Below, piece by piece: positions 26,502-36,789 of a stretch of 64,000 nucleotides of DNA. Every line of letters starts with the position of its first letter. Positions within the stretch are counted from its first letter, which is position 1. The stretch is from the NCBI RefSeq assembly GCF_000146165.2, contig NC_004347.2, positions 2,666,001 through 2,730,000 on the forward strand, written 5' to 3'. Below the pieces are notes generated by a model. That model worked only from the letters and a program-made list of their open reading frames with translations. It made no database searches and had not been told where the DNA came from. This DNA comes from Shewanella oneidensis MR-1 (GTDB lineage Bacteria > Pseudomonadota > Gammaproteobacteria > Enterobacterales > Shewanellaceae). The translations under genes and the position numbers were made by a program.

Positions 26502-27305
26502 ATGCTCACTATAACAGCGATTAATGCCTTTAATGACAATTATATCTGGGTGTTGCAACAAGACACTCAGCAAGCCGTTTATGTGGTTGATCCCGGTGAT
26601 GTTAACGTTGTACTCGATTACTTAAACGCACATCAATTGACGCTTGCTGGAATTTTGATCACGCACCACCATAGGGATCACACTGGCGGTATTGCCGCAC
26701 TTGTGGCTTATGTTGAACAAACAACAGGCCACACCTTAGCAGTTTATGGTCCACAAAGTGAAGCTATTCAAGGTGTTAACATTGCCATTGAGCCACAAAT
26801 CACACAAATACTCCACTTACCCTTCCTCAATAGTCCTGTGCAGGTACTGTCTGTGCCTGGCCATACGGCGGGGCATATAGCGTATCTGGTTGATGGTGCA
26901 CTATTTTGTGGTGATACACTTTTTAGTGGAGGATGCGGCCGGCTATTTGAGGGAACACCTGCACAAATGTGCCACTCGTTACGCTTGCTCGCGGCTCTGC
27001 CTGCCGAGACTAGAGTGTACTGTGCCCACGAATATACTCTCGCGAATCTTAAATTTGCCCAAGCGGCCGACCCAAGCAATGCCAAACTCAAGGCTTATAA
27101 TGAACAAGCAACAGCCCTTCGTGCCCAAGGAAAAGCCACCATCCCCTCCACAATAGGATTGGAGCGATCAATTAATCCCTTCCTTCGGGGGCTGACGCCA
27201 ACCATAGTGGACAGTATAAAACAGCAGTTTTGTGATCAAGATCTGAGTAACGTAGATGAACTCACTTATTTTACCCTACTTAGGCAGTGGAAAGATATTT
27301 TTTAG
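26502..27305 (+). CDS. gloB: Hydroxyacylglutathione hydrolase (glyoxalase II)
   Basis: A 267-residue metallo-beta-lactamase-fold enzyme that hydrolyses S-lactoylglutathione. The binuclear site THHHRDH (H55, H57, D59, H60) is followed by GHTAGHI, the bridging Asp in FCGDTLF and the late His in CAHEYT. The C-terminal region contains the substrate-binding KxxNPFLR-type element (INPFLRG). Length is slightly above E. coli GloB (251). Confidence 0.95.
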   Translation: MLTITAINAFNDNYIWVLQQDTQQAVYVVDPGDVNVVLDYLNAHQLTLAGILITHHHRDHTGGIAALVAYVEQTTGHTLAVYGPQSEAIQGVNIAIEPQITQILHLPFLNSPVQVLSVPGHTAGHIAYLVDGALFCGDTLFSGGCGRLFEGTPAQMCHSLRLLAALPAETRVYCAHEYTLANLKFAQAADPSNAKLKAYNEQATALRAQGKATIPSTIGLERSINPFLRGLTPTIVDSIKQQFCDQDLSNVDELTYFTLLRQWKDIF

Positions 27306-27555
27306 AAGAAAACGATCAATTCGTGACTGAAATTTATACAGATTTTTCCAGTATTGATCACGTAAATCAAAATTCCCCCTACTTGATGTACGATATTTTA
27401 GGGACAAGATCGAAAAGATCCCATAGAATGGCTCGTTTTTGCGTGAATACTTTGCGCTCTGTGTTGCCACTATTTACATAATAATCAATTTATTAGCTAA
27501 TTTAGATTATACGAAAGTGCGTTGGCAATGCACTAACAGAGGACTATCGTTTTCC

Positions 27556-29103
27556 ATGAGAGTATCACTTTATGTTGTAGTAGGGGGATTTGCCCTACTC
27601 ACGGGTTGCCAGACGTTAGACAACCATCAGGTGACCAAACCTGAAGCACAAACCGTCACGACCGAAAATACCGTCCCACAGTATTATCTCGCAACCGAAC
27701 CTGAATCGGCGCAAGTGACTGATGTGTGGGAGCGAATTCGTCAAGGAATGCAGCTACCTGTTCCTGACAAAAAACTCGTTAACTATTATCGCGATTGGTA
27801 CATTAACAACCCTAAACACCTCGAAGTGATTTCTGAGCGTGCGGCGCCTTACATGTATTTGATCGTCGAAGAGCTTGAGAAACGGCATTTACCGATCGAG
27901 ATAGCTCTGCTACCGATTATTGAAAGTGCCTTCGATCCGAGCGCCTCATCAGCCAGTGCTGCATCTGGTCTTTGGCAATTTACCACGCCCATGGCGAGTC
28001 ATTTTGGTTTAGAAATGAACTGGTGGTACGACGGTCGTCGCGATGTACCCGCATCTACCACAGCCGCCTTGGATATGCTCGAATATTTGTACAATAAAAC
28101 CAATAATAATTGGCTTTATGCGATTGCAGCTTATAATACGGGTGAGTCAAAGGTACTCAATGCGATTAAACGCAATGAAGATAAAGGCCTTAAAACTGAT
28201 TTCTGGTCACTCGATCTCCCTAAAGAAACGAAACGCTATGTGCCACAGTTATTAGCCCTAGCTGAAGTGATCAAACATGCCGATGAATATGGCATCACTT
28301 TGGCACCGATCAATAACAGCCCTTCTATCGAAGTTGTTGATATTGATAGTCAAATTGACTTAGCTATGGCAGCAGGTCTCGCCAATATGACCACCACTGA
28401 GCTAGCAAAGCTCAACCCTGGTTATAACCGTTGGGCAACCTCACCATTGGGACCGCACACATTAGTTTTACCCATTGATAAATCAGAAGAGTTTAAAAAA
28501 GCACTCGCAGAAACCGAAAGCGAAGCTCGAGTAAGCTGGCTTAGATACACCATAAAATCCGGTGACAGTATCGGTTCAATTGCCCAAAAACATCATACAA
28601 CAGTGAATGCGATCCGCGCTGCTAATGGTATGAAAAGCAACAATATCGTTGCTGGAAGACACCTCATTATCCCAGTCTCCGCTGACGATAAGCAGCTCTA
28701 TGCTCTGTCAACCAGTCAAAAATTACCTAAAAAAGCTGCAGGTGCAACCTCGGGTAATAAGCTGACCTATCAAGTGAAATCTGGTGATTCTCTGTGGCAA
28801 ATTGCCCAAGCTCATAATGTGAGCGTCAAACAGTTAACTGCTTGGAACCATTTAAGCAAAGACAGCAAATTGCAAACGGGTCAAAAACTGACCATTGTTG
28901 CACCACAGGAAAAACTCGATAGCGAGCATATCCGTACCGTTAGCTACAAAGTGAAGTCTGGTGATTCACTTGCTCAAATTGCTAGCAAATTTAAGGTGAC
29001 CGTGGCTGAACTCCTAGAATGGAACAGCTTAACGCCCTCACAATACATTCTACCCGGCCAAGTATTAAAGTTGGTTGTGGATGAAAGCAATCTAAATGCT
29101 TAA
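27556..29103 (+). CDS. mltD: Membrane-bound lytic murein transglycosylase D with three LysM repeats
   Basis: A 515-residue lipoprotein. The signal peptide has lipobox LLTGC. The SLT catalytic domain carries the catalytic glutamate in LPIIESAFDP, then SGLWQF and the AYNTGE motif. Three LysM peptidoglycan-binding repeats follow: YTIKSGDSIGSIA, YQVKSGDSLWQIA and YKVKSGDSLAQIA. E. coli MltD has two, so this one has an extra copy. I use the ATG at 27556, which places the signal peptide at the N-terminus; the frame is open to 27439 but the added segment looks non-coding. Confidence 0.93.
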   Translation: MRVSLYVVVGGFALLTGCQTLDNHQVTKPEAQTVTTENTVPQYYLATEPESAQVTDVWERIRQGMQLPVPDKKLVNYYRDWYINNPKHLEVISERAAPYMYLIVEELEKRHLPIEIALLPIIESAFDPSASSASAASGLWQFTTPMASHFGLEMNWWYDGRRDVPASTTAALDMLEYLYNKTNNNWLYAIAAYNTGESKVLNAIKRNEDKGLKTDFWSLDLPKETKRYVPQLLALAEVIKHADEYGITLAPINNSPSIEVVDIDSQIDLAMAAGLANMTTTELAKLNPGYNRWATSPLGPHTLVLPIDKSEEFKKALAETESEARVSWLRYTIKSGDSIGSIAQKHHTTVNAIRAANGMKSNNIVAGRHLIIPVSADDKQLYALSTSQKLPKKAAGATSGNKLTYQVKSGDSLWQIAQAHNVSVKQLTAWNHLSKDSKLQTGQKLTIVAPQEKLDSEHIRTVSYKVKSGDSLAQIASKFKVTVAELLEWNSLTPSQYILPGQVLKLVVDESNLNA

Positions 29104-29189
29104 GTTTGATTGCCTGATGCTCAAACGTGAAACGTTTTTCACCAGCGATAAATTGGCTTTATTATCTCGTTAGTCATAACCGTAGTATC

Positions 29190-29222
29190 AAAAAGGCAGC
29201 AACTAAAGGTTGCTGCCTTTTT
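29190..29222 (+). terminator. Terminator of mltD
   Basis: Perfect 9-bp stem GGCAGCAAC / GTTGCTGCC with 5-nt loop, flanked by A5 and T5; usable in both directions. Confidence 0.9.
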
Positions 29223-29470
29223 GTTAACTCAGCTTTTGTTTTATCTTTAGGTAACCTCAAATCGGCACAGATACCGAAACGAATTGACGCGTCAGTTACA
29301 AGCCTGTTGCAAGTCAACTTAACACAGAAAATTACAATCAACTGTTTTATATAGTTTTATTATCATATACTAAGCTATATATTGTCACGCGCCACTATAA
29401 CGCTAAACAGACTCATGAATGACACAGCTATTCTACACTCATTTAGCCCCTCACGTTTTAGCGCCGTCAG
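29223..29470. other. Spacer between mltD terminator and convergent BsuPI gene
   Basis: AT-rich sequence without a visible gene; the two flanking genes converge on it. Confidence 0.4.
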
Positions 29471-30118
29471 TTATTCGAGTTTTAACAAAAGTACGATTGG
29501 CGCCATCACGGGCAATCCGCTCTGTATTGCTATTCCAGAAAATTGCGCCTCTAGGTACGCGCCCTCCATTGGAATACCCGCTAAAGCTTTTGGCGGAATA
29601 GCAAACGCTACAACAAGACTTTCTCCAGAGGCTAATTGTGTATCCCGCAGTGCTTGGGTAAACATCATATCGTCAGACCAAGCCCAAAGACGCTGACCTT
29701 GTTCTGTAGTAAGCACTAAATCCGCCGTCATCCCCGAGTGATAACGCAGCGAAATTGCATGAGGCGCTGGATTATGGATCACCAACTTGGCGTTGACGGC
29801 TTGCTTAAAGTCCACAAACGATTCGAGGGTAAGCTCACCCTTTAATTGACTCTTCGAATCATTCGTTGAGACTTTTTCAACCTTCAAGCTTGGTTTCTCC
29901 TTTATCCCCTTGAGTTTAGTGGCCAAATCTGCCGAATAAATAACTTCGGGGTGTTTCGCTACGTCAGCGCCAATATCGGCAGCGTTATTACTTGGTTGCG
30001 CCTCCATAGCAAAACAGCCCAATAGCTGCCCAGCCAATAGTACTAAACCTACATGCCCCCACATTCGTGACAGTGTCGATATTGGCTTGGCTAATGTCAG
30101 AGCAAGTAAGTTCGCCAT
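29471..30118 (-). CDS. BsuPI-domain lipoprotein
   Basis: A 215-residue precursor with a hydrophobic segment ending in LLGC, a likely lipobox. The C-terminal half fits the BsuPI (intracellular proteinase inhibitor-like) beta-sandwich: AKLVIHNPAPHAISLRYHSG, LVLTTEQGQRLWAWSDDMMFTQAL, LASGESLVVAF. In Gram-negative bacteria the domain's target is unknown. The frame starts just after the asmA stop (2-nt gap); a start at the ATG 30064 would give a more ordinary signal length. Probably co-transcribed with asmA. Confidence 0.7.
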   Translation of the reverse strand: MANLLALTLAKPISTLSRMWGHVGLVLLAGQLLGCFAMEAQPSNNAADIGADVAKHPEVIYSADLATKLKGIKEKPSLKVEKVSTNDSKSQLKGELTLESFVDFKQAVNAKLVIHNPAPHAISLRYHSGMTADLVLTTEQGQRLWAWSDDMMFTQALRDTQLASGESLVVAFAIPPKALAGIPMEGAYLEAQFSGIAIQSGLPVMAPIVLLLKLE

Positions 30119-30120
30119 TC

Positions 30121-31941
30121 CTAAAAGCCGCCCAGCTTTTTGAGTAACGAATCCTTTAATTTTTCCTTCGCCTTATCAGTCTCTTCCTTCAACTGATTGT
30201 TCAACAACGCTTGTGTATCCAAGGCATATTCAGGCTTTTGGAAAGTACCTGTTATGGCGAGGGGAATGTCAATTCCCGCAAGGGCATCTTTGCCACTGCC
30301 CCCCTGCCCTTTAAGGGAATTCACTAAACTGGTGGTTAAACGATAATCCAAGGTTTCCGTCAATAGATTTGCACTGCCCTTACCAGCTAGCCTGATCAAA
30401 GGTGATGACATGGCTAGATCTGGATTTGCCGCAACGCCATGTTCAAGGGAGAAGTTACCTGTCAGACTTGAGAAGTCAGTTTTACGCTCCTCTTGGGTTT
30501 CAGCTGACATATCCCCCTTTAATTTTGCCTGAGCACTACGGATCATTTGCGGAATATTTACGCCGTAAAGGGCGCCATCGGTAATCTCAAAACGGCCATT
30601 GGCGAGGAGATTTTTCTTTAATTGTTCAGGAATTAAACTCTTACCTTTTCCTTTAACACTAAAATTTGCCGTCCCAGCCAAGATTTCAAGCTCAGCAGCA
30701 TCTTTTAGCAAAGGTTGGATTTGTACAGCTGAAATTTGCTTATCGAATTGATAACTAGCTACTTTTGAGCGAGCATCTACCTGAGCATTGAGCATCAACT
30801 TACCTTGATAGAGATCCGCTGTGAGCTGCTTAAGATCAACCACACCGTTTTTAATGCCTAAATCCATCAACCAGTTTTGCGTAGACAAATTCGCGACTTT
30901 GATGGATTTAACCGCCAATGTTAACCTCGCATCCAAACCATTAAGCGCCGTTAAATCGGGTTCAATGGCTTGGGATGAAGTAGATGCAATGGGTTGTTTT
31001 TCTGCCGTATCGGATTTTGGCAGCAAGGCATCAAGATCAATATCGCCCAGTTGTAGATTCGCATTAATTTGTGGCACTTTACCCGCGTAATGAACGGCCA
31101 GCTTACCCGTTGCACTGATATCTTCCACCGCAAACTTATTAATATCCGCCGATAACTGTTTCTTATCTAACGCGATTTGACTATTAACACTCACCTCTGC
31201 TGTCAATTTTTTATGGGGAATGGCGTCACCTTCTACTTGCGTTGCAATATCCAGTTTTTCAATCACCAACTGATTAAAATCATGACTTAATTTAATTTGA
31301 CCTTCGCCTTTACTGCTCAGTGTCATATCGGGCAAAGATGCGGTCAACTCATAGGCAATTGGTGCAAATTTATCGAGTGAAAACGCCCCCAAAGTAAACT
31401 GCTTTAAGGTAACAGTTTGAGTTTGCCCCTTGGCTTCATCAATTAAATTGATTTGCGTATTGGTAATAGAAACCCCACCCACATCAATACTGGCCAGTTT
31501 AGCCTGTGAGAGACTTGGCTCAGATGGTGTCGATGATTTGTCAGCCGTGCTACCCGTTAACCCATCGAAGCTTGAGCTACCGTTTTTACGCGTGACCAAA
31601 TTGATTTTTGCACCATCAAGACTTAGCTGAACGATTTCAATTTGCTTACTAAAGAGTGGCATAAGTTCAACTTCAGCGACCGCTTTATGGACTTCAAGCA
31701 TCGACTTAGGCGTAAATCCCTCAGGATTAGATAGGGAAACCCCACCTAAATTAATCCCTACCGTTGGAAAAAATGTCCATGACAAGTCTTCAGTTATCAC
31801 TAACTCACGCCCAGTTTGTTTTTTAACGGCGTTGACAACTTCAGGTTTAAAATCATTAGGGTCAAAAAAAACGGTGAGATATAAGGTGACAGCAACAACG
31901 AAGGTCACCAGAATTACTAGAAGCCACTTAATGAATGTCAT
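30121..31941 (-). CDS. AsmA-family envelope protein
   Basis: A 606-residue protein. A single N-terminal membrane anchor (WLLVILVTFVVAVTLYLTVF) is followed by the AsmA signature (DPNDFKPEVVNAVKKQTGRELVI) and long beta-rich periplasmic repeats ending in the conserved AsmA_2-type segment (about 470-570). AsmA-like proteins help move phospholipids between the membranes or maintain outer-membrane balance. The charged tail (EETDKAKEKLKDSLLKKLGGF) is typical of the group. First gene of an operon with the BsuPI gene. Confidence 0.88.
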   Translation of the reverse strand: MTFIKWLLVILVTFVVAVTLYLTVFFDPNDFKPEVVNAVKKQTGRELVITEDLSWTFFPTVGINLGGVSLSNPEGFTPKSMLEVHKAVAEVELMPLFSKQIEIVQLSLDGAKINLVTRKNGSSSFDGLTGSTADKSSTPSEPSLSQAKLASIDVGGVSITNTQINLIDEAKGQTQTVTLKQFTLGAFSLDKFAPIAYELTASLPDMTLSSKGEGQIKLSHDFNQLVIEKLDIATQVEGDAIPHKKLTAEVSVNSQIALDKKQLSADINKFAVEDISATGKLAVHYAGKVPQINANLQLGDIDLDALLPKSDTAEKQPIASTSSQAIEPDLTALNGLDARLTLAVKSIKVANLSTQNWLMDLGIKNGVVDLKQLTADLYQGKLMLNAQVDARSKVASYQFDKQISAVQIQPLLKDAAELEILAGTANFSVKGKGKSLIPEQLKKNLLANGRFEITDGALYGVNIPQMIRSAQAKLKGDMSAETQEERKTDFSSLTGNFSLEHGVAANPDLAMSSPLIRLAGKGSANLLTETLDYRLTTSLVNSLKGQGGSGKDALAGIDIPLAITGTFQKPEYALDTQALLNNQLKEETDKAKEKLKDSLLKKLGGF

Positions 31942-31981
31942 GGGAACATCCTTATCGATAACATATTGAATTTTTTTAAAT

Positions 31982-32476
31982 TTAGTTTAAAAAAGCGAAG
32001 TTTAAAGATTCCTCACTGATCGCAATGCCATTCTCGTCAACATAAACCATCATACCGGGTTTAACAGTCACACAGCCAAGCTCAATAGGCACATTGATTT
32101 GTCCCTGATCTAACTTTTCAGTCTTCATCGGCATCGCACCTAAAGCATAAACCCCTAAATTAAAGCTACTTAGTCTAGCGGCATCACGAACATAACCATT
32201 AATAATCACACCTTGCCATCCATTATCCATAGCGCTTTGGGCGATTAAATCTCCAAGTAGAGCACGACGAGATGATCCCCCACCATCGACTATAAGTACT
32301 TTTCCATGACCAGGCTGGGCTAATACTTCTTTCACTTTGGAGTTATCTTCAAAACATTTGACTGTAACAACTTCGCCCCAAAACAACCGTTTACCACCAA
32401 AAGCGCGAAATGCTAGCGGCAACAGGGTCAGTTTTGATGGATAGTGATCAAACAAATCAGGTAATAGATCAAGCAT
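31982..32476 (-). CDS. rraA: RraA-family protein
   Basis: A 164-residue protein of the RraA fold: FGGKRLFWGEVVTVKCFEDN, the nucleotide-like pocket VLIVDGGGSSRRALLGD, and GWQGVIINGYVRDAARL. True RraA binds and inhibits RNase E; relatives act as 4-hydroxy-4-methyl-2-oxoglutarate aldolases. Length and the FED segment favour RraA, but a second, more canonical copy elsewhere in the genome is possible. ATG 32476 has GGAG 6 nt upstream, better than the GTG at 32488. Confidence 0.8.
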   Translation of the reverse strand: MLDLLPDLFDHYPSKLTLLPLAFRAFGGKRLFWGEVVTVKCFEDNSKVKEVLAQPGHGKVLIVDGGGSSRRALLGDLIAQSAMDNGWQGVIINGYVRDAARLSSFNLGVYALGAMPMKTEKLDQGQINVPIELGCVTVKPGMMVYVDENGIAISEESLNFAFLN

Positions 32477-32703
32477 TTGGATCTCCACTTAGTGAAAAGT
32501 TTAGACTACTCATTATTGTAGACGTCGACAAGTATTATGAGAAAGCCATCTTTTTACTTAGTTTTAGCACTTTAATACTTGGTCGGCATTGGCATTGACA
32601 TTATAATCTGCGATAGTTAAGCGCCTATGACACCCTTTACCTTTGTCGGGTAAAAGATTCATTTTCTAGCTTCTCAACTTCTCGTAATTAAAGTGAACAC
32701 CAA

Positions 32704-33024
32704 ATGACAACTGATCTAGATTTGCAAAGCGCTATCGCTGCACTCGATGAATATGGATATGAGAAAAAAGCCTCAACGGATCTTGAGCAAGCCCGTAATA
32801 AGCAACAAATGGGGAAATATATCAAATCCCTTGATTACAGTTTACGCCGACTATTGATATTACAAGAAACCGTTAACGAATTAGTGGAAGAAAAGAAACA
32901 CCAGCTTTCACAACAAGAAAACATTCAAACCTATAAAACCAAAATTATTAACCTTTCTCGAGAATTTAACATTTCCTACGAAGATGTATTAGCCGTTATG
33001 GCAGAGTTACCCGCAAAAAAATAA
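32704..33024 (+). CDS. Small coiled-coil protein of unknown function
   Basis: A 106-residue charged, mostly helical protein. The middle (about 25-75) looks like a coiled coil; the end contains LSREFNISYEDVLAVMAEL, which recalls the short C-terminal helices of H-NS/MvaT-like proteins but without the DNA-binding loop. I do not recognise a family. It stands alone between the rraA-like gene (divergent) and the DUF885 gene (convergent). Confidence 0.65.
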   Translation: MTTDLDLQSAIAALDEYGYEKKASTDLEQARNKQQMGKYIKSLDYSLRRLLILQETVNELVEEKKHQLSQQENIQTYKTKIINLSREFNISYEDVLAVMAELPAKK

Positions 33025-33202
33025 TAACCACAGGGTTAATCCCATTAAAACATACTTTTAATTAGGCCATACAGAGCACTCTGTATGGCAAAACGTTCAA
33101 TGGCCATTCTCAATCTCAGTCCATTAATTAGTACGACATATTAAATTAATTAATCCGTATTAAATAAAGGGGCAATTAATGCCCCCTTTCACTTATACAA
33201 TT

Positions 33203-34981
33203 TTACTTCTCTAGCATTAATTGACGAATATATTTCACAGGTGCGCTACCATAGCTTAAGAATTTTTCATGGAACGCTTTTAGATCAAAATCCTTACCCT
33301 TAAGTTGCTTATATTCTTCACGGAAATCGTAAATTTCACGATAGCCTGAGTAATAGCTGGTAAGCTGCACTTGGCTCAGCGTTGCTCGGCGCCATTTACC
33401 TTCCGCTTCAGCACGTTGTTGGAAGGCCTCATCCATCATCAACGCGATGGCCTGCTCTTCCGTCATACCTTTTACATGAATGCTATAGTCTAGGATAGTG
33501 TTACAAATAACACGCAAATTCCACTTGTAATACATTAACCACATCTCTGGCTCGAAATTACCATAGCCTTCTTCTAACATCATGCGTTCGGTATAAACTG
33601 CCCACCCCTCGACCATCGCACCATTTCCAAATAAGCTTTTAACAAGGCTTGGAGATTCATTAGAATACACCAATTGAGTGTAATGCCCTGGAATGGCCTC
33701 ATGAATATTTAAGATCTGTAATATCCAATGATTATATTCACGTAAATAGCTCTCGGCGGATTCATTGCTCATACCATCGAGTGGCGTAACGTTATAATAG
33801 GTATTACCTAATTTGTCATAGGGGCCAGGCGCACTAATAGAAGCGCCCGCATAACCGCGCATATACTCTGGCGTTTCACGAACCACTAACGGTTTTTTAG
33901 GATCTAACGTTACTATATTTTTTTGATTCACAAACTCAATCAACTCAGGAATTTGTTTGCGAACTTCACTAACAAAATCGTCACGTTTAACGTGTTTAGT
34001 AGATAACTTATCGATTAATTGGCGAATAGCGATTTTATTATCGCTTGGTTTTGGCGTTGTGAAATATTTAGGCCAAAGTTTATCGGTAATCTTAGCCATT
34101 TCACCTTGGACTCTGTCCTTATCTACCATGGCCTTTTGATAAAGCTGTTTTGCCGTCATGCCCGCTTGGATATCAAAGGCAAATTTTTGCTCGTACAATT
34201 CTTCACCGATCCTAAAGCTACGGGCGCCCTCTTTTTTCAATTGGCTTACCTGTGCATTTAACCAGCTAATATGCTCATTGATGGCTTTGCTAGCGATATC
34301 GAAACGGGTTTTGAACAAGGCTTTTTCAGCATCAGACAGTCCGGAATCTGCAACTTGCTTTAATAAATCATCAGAGAAAACCGAAAACGCGCCTTGGTTT
34401 TGCAGCACAGCAAGTTCAGTATGTTCAAGGGTCGGCTGTGAAATATTACCTCTTGCTGCGGCGTAATAGGCGGGAATATTCTCCATTCTAGCCAGTACAG
34501 AGCGTAATCTGTCGTCGAGTGGCGCAAAATTTTCATTGATGATTTGCGCAAAGCCTCCAGCTACGTTATAGCTGGAGGGATCCCATTGCCAAGATTTAAA
34601 ACGGGTAATATCCCAAGCCATGCTACTGAGCAAGTTATCAATTAAGTGATAATCTATGGTCTCATTAGAAGTCAACGACTTAAGCTCAAACTGCTTAAGT
34701 TTGGCTTGCTGTGCTTTTACAAAGGCGAGTGTCTTTACACGACCGGCCTCATCTGGAATTTCTAAATAGCCATCATTAACATGCTTGCCACTGTATAACG
34801 CCCATGTTGGCGATAATTGCCACAAATCGTCGATAAAAGCATTACTAAACTGAGCAAAAGAAGCCGCGTTAACTTCACCACTGACCACTTTACTTGGCGT
34901 GGCTTGGTTTGATTGAGATTGGCAGCCTGCAAGGCCGGTGAGCGATAACAGGATCGCAAGAGATATGGCGGTTTTTTTCAT
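33203..34981 (-). CDS. DUF885 family lipoprotein, probable metallopeptidase
   Basis: A 592-residue precursor. Signal peptide with lipobox LAGC at residue 19; the mature part is the large helical DUF885 domain. Its motif HEAIPGH (H427, E428, H433) has the spacing of a zinc peptidase-like HExxxxH site and is the family hallmark. Family members are thought to be peptidases distantly related to M2/M32 carboxypeptidases, but substrates are unknown. Divergent from rhlE. Confidence 0.88.
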   Translation of the reverse strand: MKKTAISLAILLSLTGLAGCQSQSNQATPSKVVSGEVNAASFAQFSNAFIDDLWQLSPTWALYSGKHVNDGYLEIPDEAGRVKTLAFVKAQQAKLKQFELKSLTSNETIDYHLIDNLLSSMAWDITRFKSWQWDPSSYNVAGGFAQIINENFAPLDDRLRSVLARMENIPAYYAAARGNISQPTLEHTELAVLQNQGAFSVFSDDLLKQVADSGLSDAEKALFKTRFDIASKAINEHISWLNAQVSQLKKEGARSFRIGEELYEQKFAFDIQAGMTAKQLYQKAMVDKDRVQGEMAKITDKLWPKYFTTPKPSDNKIAIRQLIDKLSTKHVKRDDFVSEVRKQIPELIEFVNQKNIVTLDPKKPLVVRETPEYMRGYAGASISAPGPYDKLGNTYYNVTPLDGMSNESAESYLREYNHWILQILNIHEAIPGHYTQLVYSNESPSLVKSLFGNGAMVEGWAVYTERMMLEEGYGNFEPEMWLMYYKWNLRVICNTILDYSIHVKGMTEEQAIALMMDEAFQQRAEAEGKWRRATLSQVQLTSYYSGYREIYDFREEYKQLKGKDFDLKAFHEKFLSYGSAPVKYIRQLMLEK

Positions 34982-35261
34982 TCTTTATTGTCCTTTTTAT
35001 GTTTATACCAGCGCGTTGGTGTAAGGCTTTACCTAAGCACCTGATCAAACGAATGCTAGGCGGCTTATTTAATTTGACGATAAACACCTGAAATAGAGCT
35101 CGTCAGGCGTATTTAAAAGAACTTAAGTTAATCATATCAGCCGCATAATTGCAGCAATGTTGCAGTCTAATACATGCCCAGTTACAAATTTGTAAGCCAG
35201 TGTTTGGGTTGTACTAAGCCAACGCAGAGGTTGAGATAATCCCCTATTTTAACAATGCTAC
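34982..35261. other. Intergenic region between DUF885 gene and rhlE
   Basis: Divergent spacer that must contain the DUF885 promoter; no gene seen. Confidence 0.4.
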
Positions 35262-35305
35262 TGCTATAATAGCGTCCTGCTTCGCTGTTAGCGCCACGCT
35301 AACAG
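35262..35305 (+). promoter_or_regulatory. rhlE promoter (extended -10) and leader hairpin
   Basis: TGCTATAAT (35262-35270) is an extended -10 element. The transcript would contain the perfect hairpin CTGTTAGCG-CCA-CGCTAACAG (35285-35305) ending 32 nt before the rhlE start. Only a short TTTG follows, so it may be a leader structure or weak attenuator. Confidence 0.6.
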
Positions 35306-35337
35306 TTTGCCAATAAATCATTTAGTTGAGATCCTCA

Positions 35338-36765
35338 ATGCCATTCTCCCAACTTGGATTACACAGCGCGCTTGTTAAAGCCGTGACTGAACTGGGTTAC
35401 CAAAGCCCTACGCCAATTCAAACTCAAGCCATTCCTAGCATTCTGGCGGGGAAAAATGTGCTGGCCGCCGCCCAAACCGGTACGGGTAAAACCGCGAGTT
35501 TTGTATTGCCGTTACTGCATCGATTTGCTGACGCCCCCAAAATTCGGCCTAAACGGGTGCGCTCCATCATCCTTACCCCCACACGGGAACTGGCGCTGCA
35601 GGTTGAACAAAACATCAATCAATATGCCAAATACCTGCCGTTAACGGCCATGGCCATGTACGGCGGCGTTGATGCTGCGCCGCAAAAAAAACGTCTGATT
35701 GAAGGGGTTGATCTGCTCGTTGCAACGCCTGGGCGTTTGCTGGATATGTATACTCAAAGAGCCATTCGCTTTGATGAAGTCTCCGTATTAGTGCTGGATG
35801 AAGCCGATCGCATGCTAGATATGGGTTTTATCGAAGATATTAATAACATTATTGAAAAGCTGCCTGAGCAGCGGCAAAACCTGTTATTTTCGGCAACCTT
35901 ATCAAAACAGGTCAAAGCACTGGCTAAAACCGCTATTCCGGATGCCATTGAGATTGAAATCAGTCGTAAAAATGCCGCTTCAACGCAAATTGATCAGTGG
36001 TTAACGACTGTCGATAAAGATCGAAAATCAGCGCTATTAAGCCATTTAATTAAAGAGAATAACTGGGCGCAGGCATTAATCTTTATCCAAACCAAACATG
36101 GTGCAGCCAAGCTGGTTAGCCAATTAGAAAAGCGTGGCATTGTTGCCGAAGCCTTCCACAGTGGTCGTAGCCAAGCGATTCGCGAACAACTGCTAATCGA
36201 TTTTAAAGCAGGTAAAGTGCCCTTTTTAGTCGCTACAGGTGTTGTGTCACGCGGTATCGATATCGATGCGCTCGAGCGGGTGATTAACTACGATTTACCC
36301 GATGAGGCCGATGATTATATCCATCGCATTGGCCGCACCGGACGTGCCGGCAATCAAGGTGAAGCCATATCCTTTGTCTCTAAGGACGATTTTAGAAATC
36401 TATGCGCCATTGAGCGCCGTTTAGGTCATATTATCGAGCGCAAGAACATCGAGGGGTTTGAACCTAAAAAAGCGGTGCCTATTTCAATACTCGATTTTGT
36501 GCCTAAATCAGCCTCAAGATCAGCGCATAAGCCCAACAATACTGCGGCGGTAAAAGATCAAGCATCGCCCTATTCCAGTGGGAAACCCGGCACCTTTGAG
36601 GCAACTCAGGCTAAAAAGCACCGCAGTGCCAAAGCTAAGCCGCAATCCAAACAAGTGGCAAGGTTAACACCACCTCCAGTAAACGAAAGATCGGAAGCGC
36701 AGCGCACACAAGGTGAAACATCGCAACCTTTTAATCCTTGGCACAGTGGGCCAAAAACCAAATAA
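35338..36765 (+). CDS. rhlE: DEAD-box ATP-dependent RNA helicase RhlE
   Basis: A 475-residue helicase. Motifs in order: Q motif (FSQLGLH, PTPIQTQ), I AQTGTGKT, Ia PTREL, Ib ATPGRL, II DEAD (LDEADRMLDMGF), III SAT, and the C-terminal-domain motifs ATGVVSRGIDID and VI HRIGRTGRAG. A basic low-complexity tail (from about 390) follows, as in other RhlE proteins. It works in ribosome assembly and RNA decay in the family. ATG 35338 is used instead of the upstream TTG at 35326. ppiB follows after 24 bp. Confidence 0.93.
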   Translation: MPFSQLGLHSALVKAVTELGYQSPTPIQTQAIPSILAGKNVLAAAQTGTGKTASFVLPLLHRFADAPKIRPKRVRSIILTPTRELALQVEQNINQYAKYLPLTAMAMYGGVDAAPQKKRLIEGVDLLVATPGRLLDMYTQRAIRFDEVSVLVLDEADRMLDMGFIEDINNIIEKLPEQRQNLLFSATLSKQVKALAKTAIPDAIEIEISRKNAASTQIDQWLTTVDKDRKSALLSHLIKENNWAQALIFIQTKHGAAKLVSQLEKRGIVAEAFHSGRSQAIREQLLIDFKAGKVPFLVATGVVSRGIDIDALERVINYDLPDEADDYIHRIGRTGRAGNQGEAISFVSKDDFRNLCAIERRLGHIIERKNIEGFEPKKAVPISILDFVPKSASRSAHKPNNTAAVKDQASPYSSGKPGTFEATQAKKHRSAKAKPQSKQVARLTPPPVNERSEAQRTQGETSQPFNPWHSGPKTK

Positions 36766-36789
36766 CATCATTGAACAGAAGCACAGACT

